From positions 124,001 through 188,000 of the forward strand of contig NZ_JAUYTR010000023.1 of the NCBI RefSeq assembly GCF_030695065.1: a stretch of 64,000 bases of DNA, written 5' to 3'. The position numbers were made by a program, and so were the translations under genes. This document shows, in pieces, positions 15,751-25,303 of the stretch. The notes beneath the pieces were generated by a model, which did no database searches, was not told the origin of the DNA, and was given only the letters and a program-made list of their open reading frames with translations. The stretch is from Sediminibacterium sp. (GTDB lineage Bacteria > Bacteroidota > Bacteroidia > Chitinophagales > Chitinophagaceae). Position 1 is the stretch's first letter. Each line of letters opens with the position of its first letter.

Positions 15751-18486
15751 TTATTCAGGTTCAAATCCAAGCATAAAGGTAAAGCGAGCTGCATCCCTTA
15801 ATTGATTGGTTCCATTAAACCTATCCAATCCTATGCCATAATCAAATCCAAGCAATCCAAACATAGGTAAGAAGAAACGCATACCTACACCCACAGAGCG
15901 TCTTAGCTGGAAAGGATTATAATCTTTAAAGGAATACCATCCGTTGGCAGCTTCAAAAAAGGCCAATCCAAAAATGGTACTGCTGGGGTTTAAGCTCAGC
16001 GGATACCTCATTTCCATGGTATACTTATTAAAGATGGTAAAGTATTGACTAGCTCTTTGCTGATCTGGGTTTACACGGGGATTAGAGTTGTCATAAACGG
16101 GGTAACCTCTATGGGCCACAATATCAAACCCTAACAAGGCAAACTGATTGGTTAAACCCGCATCTCCTACTTGAAAACGTTCGAAAGGAGAAACCTGTAA
16201 TTTTTCATTAAACCTTCCTACAAATCCAAACTTGGCGGCAAAGCGCATTACAAACTGCTTATTGCGGTCTTCTCCGTGTGGCTTACCTAGTGGAACAAAC
16301 CACTCGCCATTAAAACGCCACTTATGGTATTCAATCCACTTGTAAGGATTGCCAGCAGGATTAAAACTGCTATTAATTAATGAATAGGGAGGAGTAATTT
16401 GTAAACTGGCCATGAAATTTGAACCCGTTTTAGGGAACATGGGTTGATCTATAGAAGAACGCTGTAAAGCAATTCTAAAGTTCAAGTTGTTTACAATACC
16501 ATTTTCAAATCCCGGTAAATTGGTAGGATCAATGGCATAATTGCTCAACTTATAACGAGTATAGTTTAATCCCATAGACAAAGAGAAATAGTCGTCGGGC
16601 CATTTTAATTGTTTGGCTATACTTGCAGTAGCACCTGTAGTTGAAATGTACCGGTCGTTGGCAATATTAGGATCATATTGACCAGTTAATGGATCAAAGG
16701 TTTGACCAAATTTGGTGTTGAAAATACTTACCGTTAATGCGTTTCTTTTTTTGCCACCCAACCATGGTTCGGTGAAAGAGAAGTTATACGAGCGGAAAGC
16801 CCTACCATTACTTTGTACACGCAAACTCAATTTTTGGCCATCTCCCATTGGTAATGGATCCCAAGCTGTTTTCTTGAATAAGTTCTTAGCTGAGAAATTG
16901 TTGAAAGAAACCCCAAGGGTACCTGTCAATCCAATTAATCCTCCCCATCCTGCACTCAATTCTAATTGATCACTTGATTTTTCTTCTACACTATAGTTAA
17001 TATCTACTGTTCCATCTTCCTGATTCGGAACAGGATTTGGTGTAATTTTTTCTTGGTTAAAATAATTCAACTGAGCCAACTCACGAACTGAACGAATCAA
17101 CAATTGACGGCTGAATTTTTCTCCTGGAATGGTTCTAATTTCTCTTCTAATCACATATTCTTTGGTACGATCATTTCCTGAAATACGTACGTTCTTAATA
17201 GTAGCTTGTGGACCTTCAATAATTCTTATTTCAAAATCAATTGTATCGTTGTAAACCGCGGTTTCAATGGGATCTGTTCTAAAAAACAAATAACCATCGT
17301 CTTGGTATAAACCACTGATATCAGCCCCATCAGGTGATGAAGATTTGCCTAGCTTTTTATTCAATACATCTAGGTTATAAATATCTCCTTTACGAATTCC
17401 TAAAATGGTAGTCAAAATAGAATCGGAGTACTTGGTGTTTCCTCTCCAAGAAATATTTCCAAAATAATATTTACGACCCTCGTTCATTTTGAGGTCAATA
17501 TTTAAATTACCATTGCCAACACTATAAACAGTATCGTTATCAATAATGGCATCTCTATATCCTAATGTATTGTAATACTCAAGAATTGATTCTTTGTCTT
17601 CAGTGTATTTTTTCTCGTCAAACTTTGCAGAACTGAATTTGATTCTTACATAAGGATCCATCACTCTTTTAGTTTTACTAAAAGTGAGGTAGCCTTTTTC
17701 TTTCATATACTCTTCAAAAGTGTAATGCTTAGGAATCACTATTCTACCGCTATCCATCACTGGGTACAAAGTGAATCTAGATCTTTCTTTAGAGCCTTTG
17801 AATTGCTTTTTTAGTTTGGCTTCATCAACAGTAATATTACCCAGGTTAATATTGTTGATTTTTACTTTAGGCCCTTTATCAATAAAAAAGTCGAGGGCTA
17901 AAGTATTTTCGAAAGTGGTATCTTTTCTCTCGGCAATTTTTACTTTGGTATCTCTATATCCTTTCTCGGCAAAGAATTTTTTAATTACTTCTGTTGCAGT
18001 AATCTTCATGTTTTCAGTTACTACACGGTTGGGAACCAATCCCGTTTTGCCTCTGATTTCGTCTGATTGTCCTTTAGGGATTCCCTTAAAGTAAAAATTG
18101 GATAAACGAGGTCTTTCAGTAACAGCTATTTCAATATCAATCTCTTTCCCTTCTACTCTGGTAATATAAATTTCTACATCACTAAAATAATTCTGGCTCC
18201 ATAATTTGGTAATGGCTTTAGAAAAATTGTCCCCACCTGGTATGGTTACTTCGTCACCAATATTCAAGTTAGCTATTGAGATCAATAAGTTCTCATCAAA
18301 AAAACGATTGCCAGTTACTTTTACTGATGCAATCTTGTATTTTTTGGGCGTCTTTTGATTAAATAAATTAATTAAATCTGCGTCAATAGAGCGGATGGTT
18401 GTATCGGAGGTTTCTTGTGCAAAAGCAGGTTTTGTAAATAATAAAACAACTAAAGCGAACAATGATAATTTAAACACTTTCTGCAT
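15751..18486 (-). CDS. bamA: Outer membrane protein assembly factor BamA
   Basis: This 911-aa protein has a signal peptide (residues 1-23), about five POTRA repeats to roughly residue 470 (for example KITATEVIKKFFAEKGYRD and NVRISGNDRTKEYVIRREI) and a C-terminal 16-strand barrel with GWGGLIGLTGTLGVSFNN and a final strand RFTFMLGFEPE. BamA folds and inserts outer membrane barrels. It is somewhat longer than the proteobacterial protein because of inserts in POTRA 3-4, common in Bacteroidota. uppS precedes it and two OmpH chaperone genes follow. Confidence 0.95.
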   Translation of the reverse strand: MQKVFKLSLFALVVLLFTKPAFAQETSDTTIRSIDADLINLFNQKTPKKYKIASVKVTGNRFFDENLLISIANLNIGDEVTIPGGDNFSKAITKLWSQNYFSDVEIYITRVEGKEIDIEIAVTERPRLSNFYFKGIPKGQSDEIRGKTGLVPNRVVTENMKITATEVIKKFFAEKGYRDTKVKIAERKDTTFENTLALDFFIDKGPKVKINNINLGNITVDEAKLKKQFKGSKERSRFTLYPVMDSGRIVIPKHYTFEEYMKEKGYLTFSKTKRVMDPYVRIKFSSAKFDEKKYTEDKESILEYYNTLGYRDAIIDNDTVYSVGNGNLNIDLKMNEGRKYYFGNISWRGNTKYSDSILTTILGIRKGDIYNLDVLNKKLGKSSSPDGADISGLYQDDGYLFFRTDPIETAVYNDTIDFEIRIIEGPQATIKNVRISGNDRTKEYVIRREIRTIPGEKFSRQLLIRSVRELAQLNYFNQEKITPNPVPNQEDGTVDINYSVEEKSSDQLELSAGWGGLIGLTGTLGVSFNNFSAKNLFKKTAWDPLPMGDGQKLSLRVQSNGRAFRSYNFSFTEPWLGGKKRNALTVSIFNTKFGQTFDPLTGQYDPNIANDRYISTTGATASIAKQLKWPDDYFSLSMGLNYTRYKLSNYAIDPTNLPGFENGIVNNLNFRIALQRSSIDQPMFPKTGSNFMASLQITPPYSLINSSFNPAGNPYKWIEYHKWRFNGEWFVPLGKPHGEDRNKQFVMRFAAKFGFVGRFNEKLQVSPFERFQVGDAGLTNQFALLGFDIVAHRGYPVYDNSNPRVNPDQQRASQYFTIFNKYTMEMRYPLSLNPSSTIFGLAFFEAANGWYSFKDYNPFQLRRSVGVGMRFFLPMFGLLGFDYGIGLDRFNGTNQLRDAARFTFMLGFEPE

Positions 18487-18598
18487 CCCGTTTCTGTTTG
18501 TTCTGTTGGCGGTTGATTAAAACTCGCAGACAGCAATTAATTTGGTTCTTTAAGCTGGGCAAATTACCCCGAATAATGAAAACTGTTTGTTAAATAAA

Positions 18599-19369
18599 CT
18601 AAGCTATTTGAGTCTCTGACTGAATCTGGTGACCGGTTTTGCCAAAACGTCGTTCTCTAGATTGAAAGTCGATGATTGCCTCATATAAATTCTCTTTTCT
18701 AAAATCTGGCCAACGGGTATTGGTAAAGTACAATTCCGCATATGCCAACTGATACAAAAGAAAGTTACTAATTCTATACTCCCCACTGGTTCTGATCATT
18801 AATTCTGGATCAGGTAAATTACTGGTTGCCAAATAATGCTGAAGGGTATCTGCATTAATATCTTCTGCACGAATTAAGCCCTTTTCTACATCTAAACCAA
18901 TATTTTTTACCGCATTAACCAATTCCCACCTGCTGCTGTAACTCAATGCCATCACTAGATTGAGCCCTGTATTCTGCTCGGTCATTTGCAAAGCTTCTTG
19001 TAATTCATTTCTTGCAAATTCAGGCAGCAACTCGGTATTACCAATAACGTGTAACCGAATATTATTCTTGTTTAGTATAGGCACTTCCTTACGAATTGTA
19101 TCTACCAACAAAGCCATTAATCCATCCACTTCTGGTTGTGGCCTATCCCAGTTCTCTGTACTAAACGCATATAGGGTAAGATAGCCAATACCCAACTCTG
19201 CCGCACCTTCTACAATATCTCTAACGCTTTCTACCCCATGAAAATGACCATATAGTCTGTCCTGTCCCTTTTCCTCTGCCCAACGACCATTCCCGTCCAT
19301 AATTATGGCGATATGCTTGGGTAAACGATCCTTGTTAATTAGTGGCAAAAGGTCTTCCTTTTTAACCAT
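18599..19369 (-). CDS. uppS: Isoprenyl transferase (undecaprenyl diphosphate synthase)
   Basis: This 256-aa cis-prenyltransferase has the catalytic start HIAIIMDGNGRWAEEKG, the substrate segment YLTLYAFSTENWDRP and the C-terminal LPDPELMIRTSGEYRISNF. It makes the undecaprenyl diphosphate carrier for cell wall synthesis. A TAATTTTG box upstream (19387-19394) could give it its own promoter before bamA. Confidence 0.97.
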   Translation of the reverse strand: MVKKEDLLPLINKDRLPKHIAIIMDGNGRWAEEKGQDRLYGHFHGVESVRDIVEGAAELGIGYLTLYAFSTENWDRPQPEVDGLMALLVDTIRKEVPILNKNNIRLHVIGNTELLPEFARNELQEALQMTEQNTGLNLVMALSYSSRWELVNAVKNIGLDVEKGLIRAEDINADTLQHYLATSNLPDPELMIRTSGEYRISNFLLYQLAYAELYFTNTRWPDFRKENLYEAIIDFQSRERRFGKTGHQIQSETQIA

Positions 19370-19386
19370 GGGTTTAATTTAGTGTG

Positions 19387-19394
19387 CAAAATTA
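19387..19394 (-). promoter_or_regulatory. Candidate -7 box upstream of uppS
   Basis: TAATTTTG on the minus strand, 17 nt before the uppS start, fits TAnnTTTG. No convincing -33 element is seen. Confidence 0.35.
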
Positions 19395-19445
19395 ACAAAA
19401 TCAATGGTTTCTGCCGATTTAAATACCTTAAAACTATCTTACTGT

Positions 19446-20294
19446 CTAATAAGTAGGGCAGCGGTAGCTCTGTAAATTGAAAGAAATACCCACTTTAATG
19501 GTTGCAAAAGCATCCGCTTTAAGGCTATTTCCCCTTTGACGACCCTTAACACCAATAGAAGCGCCTGTTTCATAGCTTCTATCTTGTAATAAAAAAGCGG
19601 GGCTAGGAGAACCATCGGGTAATGGGGCAAATGCGTCAGGAGCATAGGTTTGACCGCTTACATCGTCTAAAAAATCGGTATTGGTGAACCGATAAATAAC
19701 TTCGGCAAAAACATTTGTTCTTGCATTTAGGGCATATTTGGCGCCAAAAGTGAATGGAATACTGATGGCAATAGGATTATAAACTGGACGATCTAAATAA
19801 AGGGAGGATCCTTGCCCTTCTGTTCCCAATAATCGTAAAAAATATTTCTGTCCACCCAAATAGGCATATGGATCGTAGGAAAATGCACCAATTCCAATGC
19901 CTATATAAGGAGTAAAGCTAAATGCTTCAAAACCTGGCTGAAATCGGAAAAAATTAAAATCCCCCGAAATGCCTGCTTCCCAAACATTGCTATTGAAACT
20001 TAAATTTCTAGCCCTTTGAATATCATTATTGCTATACCTATCAGAATATCCCAATAAGGCATATTCTCCCGATAAACGCACACTTATATAATTGTTGATT
20101 TGTTTTCTATAAAAAACACCAAAAGCTGTTTTTGGCCTATTAAACCTTATTTCAGGGTTTAAATCGCCAAAATAATGTCCCATACCAATCCCAATCCCAA
20201 TTTCTCCAGAATGCTGAAAGCTTTCCATTAACTGGGCTTTAGCCGAAGTACTGGCTACAAATAAGGCTATTGCAACTAAAAGCTTTTTCAACAT
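19446..20294 (-). CDS. DUF6089-like outer membrane beta-barrel protein
   Basis: I choose the ATG at 20294 over an upstream TTG because it starts a good signal peptide (MLKKLLVAIALFVASTSAKAQ). The mature part reads HSGEIGIGIGMGHYFGDLNPE and has many alternating beta strands with Gly and aromatic residues, as in small outer membrane barrels near bamA in Bacteroidota. It lies between nadK and uppS. Its molecular role is unknown. Confidence 0.8.
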   Translation of the reverse strand: MLKKLLVAIALFVASTSAKAQLMESFQHSGEIGIGIGMGHYFGDLNPEIRFNRPKTAFGVFYRKQINNYISVRLSGEYALLGYSDRYSNNDIQRARNLSFNSNVWEAGISGDFNFFRFQPGFEAFSFTPYIGIGIGAFSYDPYAYLGGQKYFLRLLGTEGQGSSLYLDRPVYNPIAISIPFTFGAKYALNARTNVFAEVIYRFTNTDFLDDVSGQTYAPDAFAPLPDGSPSPAFLLQDRSYETGASIGVKGRQRGNSLKADAFATIKVGISFNLQSYRCPTY

Positions 20295-20353
20295 AAATAC
20301 TGGGTTCAATGGATGCTATTGTAAAATAGCAACAAAAATCATTATCTAAATTG

Positions 20354-21232
20354 TTAATTTCTTTTATCAAGACCCCAAGTAAGCTTGGTTCGCAGCGTAG
20401 AAAGAAAAGTATTTTCGTTTAATCTTATTAAACTAATGTTAAATGCTTCTTTTCTTACTGCTAGTTGAACCGATTTGGGAACCAACTCTCTTCTAGCATC
20501 CAAAGCAACAATAAACTCATCGGCCCTTCCTTCTACTTCAAAAGAAATAATATTATTATCTGGAATCACTATTGAACGCACATTCAAATTATGCGGACAA
20601 ATTGGGGTAATTACTAAGCTAGACGAATCTGGAAATAAGATGGGTCCGTTACAGCTTAAATTATAACCAGTAGAGCCTGTAGGGGTTGAAACAATTAATC
20701 CATCTGCCCAATAAGTATTCAAAAACTCCCCATTCATATAAGTATGAATTTTAATCATGGGGGAAGTATCTTTTTTGTGAATGGTAAATTCATTCAATGC
20801 AAAAGGAGCATCTGCAAACAATGGCGTATTAGAATCTAGGTGAATCAAGGTTCTCTTGTCTATAATAAATGTATGATTCACTAAAGCATCTACCGCTGTA
20901 GCTAGTTCTTCTCTACTAATGCTTGCTAAGAAGCCCAATCTTCCAAAATTGATTCCTAATACAGGAATATTTTTTTCTCTAATTAGTGTAATGGTGTCTA
21001 GCATTGTTCCATCTCCACCTAAACTAATTACACAATCAACCGATTCTCCCAAATCTTCGTAACCTGAAAATTGCTGAATTTTATTGCACAGCTGTTGTGG
21101 AATATTAAATTGCTCAAACAAAGTATTGAACAATAATATTTCGGTATCGTGCTTATTTAATTCTTCTAATAAAATCAGTAAAGGATTTTCTTGCTCTATA
21201 TCTAAACCACGACTATAAATGGCAACTTTCAT
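20354..21232 (-). CDS. nadK: NAD kinase
   Basis: This 292-aa enzyme phosphorylates NAD to NADP. The nucleotide motif SLGGDGTMLDTI, the NFGRLGFLA segment, GLIVSTPTGSTGYNLSCNGP and the C-terminal ITPICPHNLNVRSIVIP are all present. It is part of the minus-strand run CBS protein - nadK - DUF6089, with 18 bp to the CBS gene. Length is normal. Confidence 0.97.
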   Translation of the reverse strand: MKVAIYSRGLDIEQENPLLILLEELNKHDTEILLFNTLFEQFNIPQQLCNKIQQFSGYEDLGESVDCVISLGGDGTMLDTITLIREKNIPVLGINFGRLGFLASISREELATAVDALVNHTFIIDKRTLIHLDSNTPLFADAPFALNEFTIHKKDTSPMIKIHTYMNGEFLNTYWADGLIVSTPTGSTGYNLSCNGPILFPDSSSLVITPICPHNLNVRSIVIPDNNIISFEVEGRADEFIVALDARRELVPKSVQLAVRKEAFNISLIRLNENTFLSTLRTKLTWGLDKRN

Positions 21233-21250
21233 GGGGGAATTTTTAATTGA

Positions 21251-21910
21251 CTACATATTGAGATAAGAAAGCAAGTGCTGATAATTTTCTTTCAGCTCAT
21301 TGGCATATTCTTCTTCTCCATAAAAATGTCTTACTGCATAATCGTATCGTTGGAATGTGGCAACAATATCAGACACTTCTATTCTATTAATCTTAATTGT
21401 TATTACAACCAAACCAGTACTGGCTTCGGTATAAGTATTCAGCTGGGTTATGTATGCGTCATTGGTTTCAACCAATCTACTTAATTCACCAAAAGAAAAA
21501 TTACGCTTGTCTGTTTCTAAAACAATGATGGCGCCTTTGTCTTCATTGCCTAAAAAAGTAGACATTCCTTTTAAGAATTCCTTGGTAAGTATAACACCCA
21601 ATAATTCCATTTGCGCACTAATCACTGGCAACAGCGAAAGCTCATAAGAAGCAATGAGTTTTAATGCCCCTAAAAAATGTTCTTCTTGATGAATGGAGTA
21701 ACGCTTCAATATTTCAGGGTCCGATAAATGCATGTCTGCATCTATTGCATCTAATAAATCTTCTTTAGATACTAAGCCAACATATTTTTCTTCACTTAGA
21801 ACTGGTAAATGCAATACATCATAATCGTCCATTAACTGCAAAGCAAATGATGGCTTATCCGAAATATTCAGTGAAGGGAAACTGGTATTTAATAATTGAG
21901 ATACGATCAT
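21251..21910 (-). CDS. CBS domain-containing protein
   Basis: This 219-aa protein carries two CBS motifs in its first 125 residues (YDVLHLPVLSEEKYVGLVSKEDLLDAI and LSLLPVISAQMELLGVILTKEFL), which usually bind adenine nucleotides, followed by an ACT-like C-terminal half (VVITIKINRIEVSDIVATFQRY). AcuB-like proteins have the same layout. It sits directly before nadK; a regulatory link to adenylate or NAD pools is a guess. Confidence 0.85.
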   Translation of the reverse strand: MIVSQLLNTSFPSLNISDKPSFALQLMDDYDVLHLPVLSEEKYVGLVSKEDLLDAIDADMHLSDPEILKRYSIHQEEHFLGALKLIASYELSLLPVISAQMELLGVILTKEFLKGMSTFLGNEDKGAIIVLETDKRNFSFGELSRLVETNDAYITQLNTYTEASTGLVVITIKINRIEVSDIVATFQRYDYAVRHFYGEEEYANELKENYQHLLSYLNM

Positions 21911-21917
21911 TCAATTA

Positions 21918-21925
21918 CAAATGTA
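21918..21925 (-). promoter_or_regulatory. Candidate -7 box of the CBS gene, start-proximal
   Basis: TACATTTG on the minus strand ends 7 nt before the ATG at 21910, so the mRNA would have almost no leader. An upstream TTG is spaced only 14 nt away. Confidence 0.4.
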
Positions 21926-21952
21926 CAAAATGAATTACGCAACAGCGGTAGT

Positions 21953-22714
21953 TTAACCCTTGTGTTTAGCTAAAAAGGCACTTAATATAGTGTTAAACTC
22001 AACTGGAACTTCCATCATAGGAGCATGTCCGCACTTGTCTACAAAATGCAACTCGCTATTTGGAATCAATTTATTGAACTCTTTTCCTACAAATGGAGGG
22101 GTAATGGTATCGTTATTCCCCCAAATTAAACAAGTAGGTTGCTTAATTTGATTCAATTCTTCGCCTAAGTTATTTCTAATAGCACTTTTTGCTAATGCAA
22201 TGATTTTAATTACTTTAACCCTGCTATTGGTTATTTCAAATACTTCGTCTACCAACTCTTTAGTAGCCATTTCTGGATCATAAAAAGTAAGCTGGGTTTT
22301 CTTTTTAATATACTCGTAGTCGCCTCTTTTAGGATAACTGTCTCCCATTCCATTTTCGAATAACCCGCTGCTGCCCGTTAAAGTAAGGGTCTTAATTTGT
22401 TCAGGGTGCTTTAAAACATGTACTAATGCAACATGACCGCCCAATGAATTCCCTAATAAATGAATACTAGAATAACCCCTGGTTTCAATGAATTTGTTTA
22501 CAAATTTTTGCAAACCACCCACACTGGTATGGAATATATCTAAATCAAATAAAGGTAAAATGGGTACCACCACTTTATAGCTTTTTCTGAAATGCTCTAT
22601 CAGGTCGGCAAAATTGCTCATGGCACCAAATAAACCGTGCAGAAGCAACAAGGTTTCTCCCTCTCCTTCTTCAATAAATTTAAACTTGTCAACTTCTTTT
22701 AACTCGTAGTTCAT
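21953..22714 (-). CDS. Alpha/beta hydrolase
   Basis: This 253-aa protein has the oxyanion segment LLLHGLFGAMSNF, the nucleophile elbow LLGNSLGGHVAL (Ser in GNSLG), an acid near IWGNNDTITPP and the catalytic His in DKCGHAPMMEVP. There is no signal peptide, so it is cytoplasmic. Substrate is unknown; hydrolases of this type act on esters, lactones or epoxides. It lies between cvpA and the CBS gene without evidence of shared function. Confidence 0.9.
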   Translation of the reverse strand: MNYELKEVDKFKFIEEGEGETLLLLHGLFGAMSNFADLIEHFRKSYKVVVPILPLFDLDIFHTSVGGLQKFVNKFIETRGYSSIHLLGNSLGGHVALVHVLKHPEQIKTLTLTGSSGLFENGMGDSYPKRGDYEYIKKKTQLTFYDPEMATKELVDEVFEITNSRVKVIKIIALAKSAIRNNLGEELNQIKQPTCLIWGNNDTITPPFVGKEFNKLIPNSELHFVDKCGHAPMMEVPVEFNTILSAFLAKHKG

Positions 22715-22773
22715 TGGGTTGTTTTTCTTTAGGCTAGCAATTCTTGCTAAAGTAGTTAAAATACTAGAGAATT

Positions 22774-23310
22774 TCAGGTGATATTTTTATTAATTCCACC
22801 AAAAAAATTGGTTAAATCGGTGAACATATCTTTAAAAAATGGAATGATTTTACCGAATGCTTCTATTGAATAGGGCCCCCAAAAATGTATATAGGGATAA
22901 GTGTTAGATGCAGCAGCAGCTTCAGGTTTAAGGAACTGCATTTCTTCTGCATAAAAAATAATTACACTAAAAACAGTGATATATAAAAGTGCATATAAAA
23001 TAAATCCACCCGATTTATTTGCCCAGCCCAACATAGACAACTCCAAAGCTTGTTCTAATACTGCACCTAAAATTCTTACTGCTATAAAAACAGCAACCAT
23101 AATTACAATAAAAGCCAGAAATGGAAGCCAAGTGGCAGCTATATTAACTGAATTGCCCAACCATTCTGCTACCCATGTGCTTAATTTTAATGCAGCCGCT
23201 AACCCTATAAAAACTGCTGCAAAAGAAAGTGCTGCCACAACCAACCCTTGTTTTAAACCTTTTATTAAAGCAAGAACCAGCAATGCCAGCACCATAATAT
23301 CTAAAAACAT
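22774..23310 (-). CDS. CvpA family membrane protein
   Basis: This 178-aa protein has four predicted membrane helices (about residues 3-20, 25-45, 62-85 and 103-122) and the CvpA pattern MVLALLVLALIKGLKQGLVVAA at the start. Homologues affect colicin V production and envelope homeostasis, and their mechanism is unknown. It starts 5 bp after the YqeY gene in the minus direction. Confidence 0.87.
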   Translation of the reverse strand: MFLDIMVLALLVLALIKGLKQGLVVAALSFAAVFIGLAAALKLSTWVAEWLGNSVNIAATWLPFLAFIVIMVAVFIAVRILGAVLEQALELSMLGWANKSGGFILYALLYITVFSVIIFYAEEMQFLKPEAAAASNTYPYIHFWGPYSIEAFGKIIPFFKDMFTDLTNFFGGINKNIT

Positions 23311-23315
23311 AAACG

Positions 23316-23768
23316 CTATTTGCTTAATAACGCTTTAACCGTAGCTGCAATTGCCTTACCGTCTGCTTTCCCCGCTAATTGCTTAGAAGCTACTCCCATT
23401 ACTTTTCCCATGTCTGCCGCTGATGACGCACCCGTTTCAGCTAAAATAGCTGTAATTGCTGCATCTAACTCTTCTTGGGTTAATTGCTTAGGTAAGAACT
23501 TTTCAATCACGCCAATCTCTTCTATTTCTTTTTGGGCTAAATCGGCTCTATTTTGTTGTTGGTATATATCTAAAGAATCTTTTCGTTGTTTCACCAATTT
23601 TTGCAACAACTTCTGCTCTTGTTCTTCACTAATTACACCATTGGCACCTGGCTCTGTTTTAGCCTTAATTATTTCAGCCTTTATAGCTCTTAAACCCCTT
23701 AACAAGGCTTCATCTTTGGCTTTCATGGCATCTTTCATGCCACCCATTACCTTTTCTTCTAAGCTCAT
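23316..23768 (-). CDS. GatB/YqeY domain-containing protein
   Basis: This 150-aa soluble protein has the complete YqeY fold: MSLEEKVMGGMKDAMKAKD, LRGLRAIKAEI, IGVIEKFLPKQLTQEEL and the end MGKVMGVASKQLAGKADGK. The domain is related to the tail of GatB and binds tRNA-like substrates in that enzyme; the free-standing protein is associated with translation stress. It sits 6 bp from gldC. Confidence 0.93.
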   Translation of the reverse strand: MSLEEKVMGGMKDAMKAKDEALLRGLRAIKAEIIKAKTEPGANGVISEEQEQKLLQKLVKQRKDSLDIYQQQNRADLAQKEIEEIGVIEKFLPKQLTQEELDAAITAILAETGASSAADMGKVMGVASKQLAGKADGKAIAATVKALLSK

Positions 23769-23774
23769 GGTGTT

Positions 23775-24125
23775 TTATTTATTTTGATTTAATTGAGATT
23801 CACGAAATTTCTTATAAAATTCTTTTGCGTGGTTTTTCATGCCTTCTACCAACTCTTGCTGTTGAGTTGCTCTTAAATAAGTATCGGCCATACCCATCAT
23901 TGTTTGGTAATAAAAATCGGCCATTTCATCTACCATCATGTCTTTTGTCCAAAGATCAATTCGCATAGCAGATTTATCGGCACCATCCCAAAAAGCCAAC
24001 ATCATTGCTTTGGCGTCTTGTTTTACATCGGCTGTACTGTCTGATGCAGACCAGTCAATATGTTGAGGCACTTTGTTTTCGTCTAAAGTAACATTTACAC
24101 TAATTGTAGATTGCTTCATATTCAT
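23775..24125 (-). CDS. gldC: Gliding motility protein GldC
   Basis: This 116-aa protein matches GldC: STISVNVTLDENKVPQHIDW, DAKAMMLAFWDG and the helical end GMKNHAKEFYKKFRE. GldC is a small soluble protein linked to GldB in gliding and type IX secretion organisms, though it is not essential in all. Its presence places the window in Bacteroidota. A second Met two codons in is an equally good start. Confidence 0.93.
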   Translation of the reverse strand: MNMKQSTISVNVTLDENKVPQHIDWSASDSTADVKQDAKAMMLAFWDGADKSAMRIDLWTKDMMVDEMADFYYQTMMGMADTYLRATQQQELVEGMKNHAKEFYKKFRESQLNQNK

Positions 24126-24138
24126 CAGTTAAAGAGGG

Positions 24139-24146
24139 CAAAACTA
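24139..24146 (-). promoter_or_regulatory. Candidate -7 box upstream of gldC
   Basis: TAGTTTTG on the minus strand, 13 nt before the gldC start and overlapping the stop of the glycosyltransferase gene. The -33 region is weak. Confidence 0.35.
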
Positions 24147-25277
24147 AGACGAAACGGCTTTTGAAGCGAGTATTTCCTCCCAAAATAAATGGGCGGCTTT
24201 TTCCCAGCTGTATTGGGCTGCTCTTTCAATACCTTTTTGAATCAAGTTTTCTCTCATTTTTTCATTCCGATACAGTGCCTGCATTTGCGCTGCTATATTT
24301 TCGGGATTGGCAGCATCTGCATACATAACAGCATCTCCTCCTACTTCTGGCATGCTCGAATTGTTCCCAACTACAACCGGCACCCCCGATTGCATGGCTT
24401 CCACAATAGGCAGCCCAAATCCCTCAAAATGGGTAATATACAATGCTGCATAAGCAGCACCAGTTAGTTTTTGTAAAATGGTTTCTTCTACATACCCTGT
24501 TAACACCACATCATTGCGGTATTTATATGTTTTCAATTTCTCCAAAAAATCTTGGTATTGCCATGCCAGTCTACCCACAAAAACCAATTTCATATTGCTT
24601 TTATGCCATTTCTTAAAAAGTGAAAAAGCTTTCAGCATATGCATCATATTCTTTCGAGGATTAATGCCTCCTACACACAGAAAATATTCATACCCTTCGG
24701 TATACGCTTCTTTTACTTGTTCTTTTTCATCCCAAGTAAGTGGCACAAATCCATTTCTTGCAGCTCCACTAATAACCGAAGGAGCTAACTGCAATTGAGG
24801 ATAAGATTGAATAATATCTTGTTTAGAAAATTCAGAAACAGTAACTAGCCGTTTGGCTTTTTTTAAAAACCTAGGTGTCATTGCTGAATAATGCCAACGC
24901 TGCATCCAACTAATATGTTTAGGAAAATGTTTAAAAGCTAAGTCGTGAACAACCAAAACTTGTGGAATAGTAGAGCTAAGGCTACAAAAGCCATAGGGTT
25001 GAACCCATACATCGGCTTTCCATTTTTTCACAGCCAAAGCTGCACTTATATTGTACCAATAAAAAAAAGCAGGGATATGCCTTGCAGCTGGTGCCACAGT
25101 AATAGATTGCACATTGGCTCCTGTAATTAACTCAGTAGAATAAGGCCTATCGTAAACAAAAATAAATTGATGGTTTGGGTATTGTTGAACCAATAGTTTA
25201 AAAATGGATACCGTATAATGACCGTACCCTTCTAAATTGGCTGAATTAAAAAAAATAGCATTCACCGCAATAATCAT
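24144..25277 (-). CDS. Glycosyltransferase family 1/4
   Basis: This 377-aa GT-B protein has an N-terminal acceptor domain and the C-terminal donor motifs FLCVGGINPRKNM, LVFVGRLAWQYQ, VVLTGYVEE and the E-x7-E segment HFEGFGLPIVEAMQSGVPVV. It transfers a nucleotide-sugar unit, probably to a cell-surface glycan. It stands alone among housekeeping genes, not in a polysaccharide cluster. Confidence 0.92.
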   Translation of the reverse strand: MIIAVNAIFFNSANLEGYGHYTVSIFKLLVQQYPNHQFIFVYDRPYSTELITGANVQSITVAPAARHIPAFFYWYNISAALAVKKWKADVWVQPYGFCSLSSTIPQVLVVHDLAFKHFPKHISWMQRWHYSAMTPRFLKKAKRLVTVSEFSKQDIIQSYPQLQLAPSVISGAARNGFVPLTWDEKEQVKEAYTEGYEYFLCVGGINPRKNMMHMLKAFSLFKKWHKSNMKLVFVGRLAWQYQDFLEKLKTYKYRNDVVLTGYVEETILQKLTGAAYAALYITHFEGFGLPIVEAMQSGVPVVVGNNSSMPEVGGDAVMYADAANPENIAAQMQALYRNEKMRENLIQKGIERAAQYSWEKAAHLFWEEILASKAVSS

Positions 25278-25281
25278 AGTA

Positions 25282-25289
25282 CAAAGTTA
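25282..25289 (-). promoter_or_regulatory. Candidate -7 box of the glycosyltransferase gene, start-proximal
   Basis: TAACTTTG on the minus strand is a full match to TAnnTTTG and ends 4 nt before the ATG at 25277, which would make the transcript leaderless. A -33 element is not obvious. Confidence 0.4.
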
Positions 25290-25303
25290 ACAGCAGATTA
25301 AGG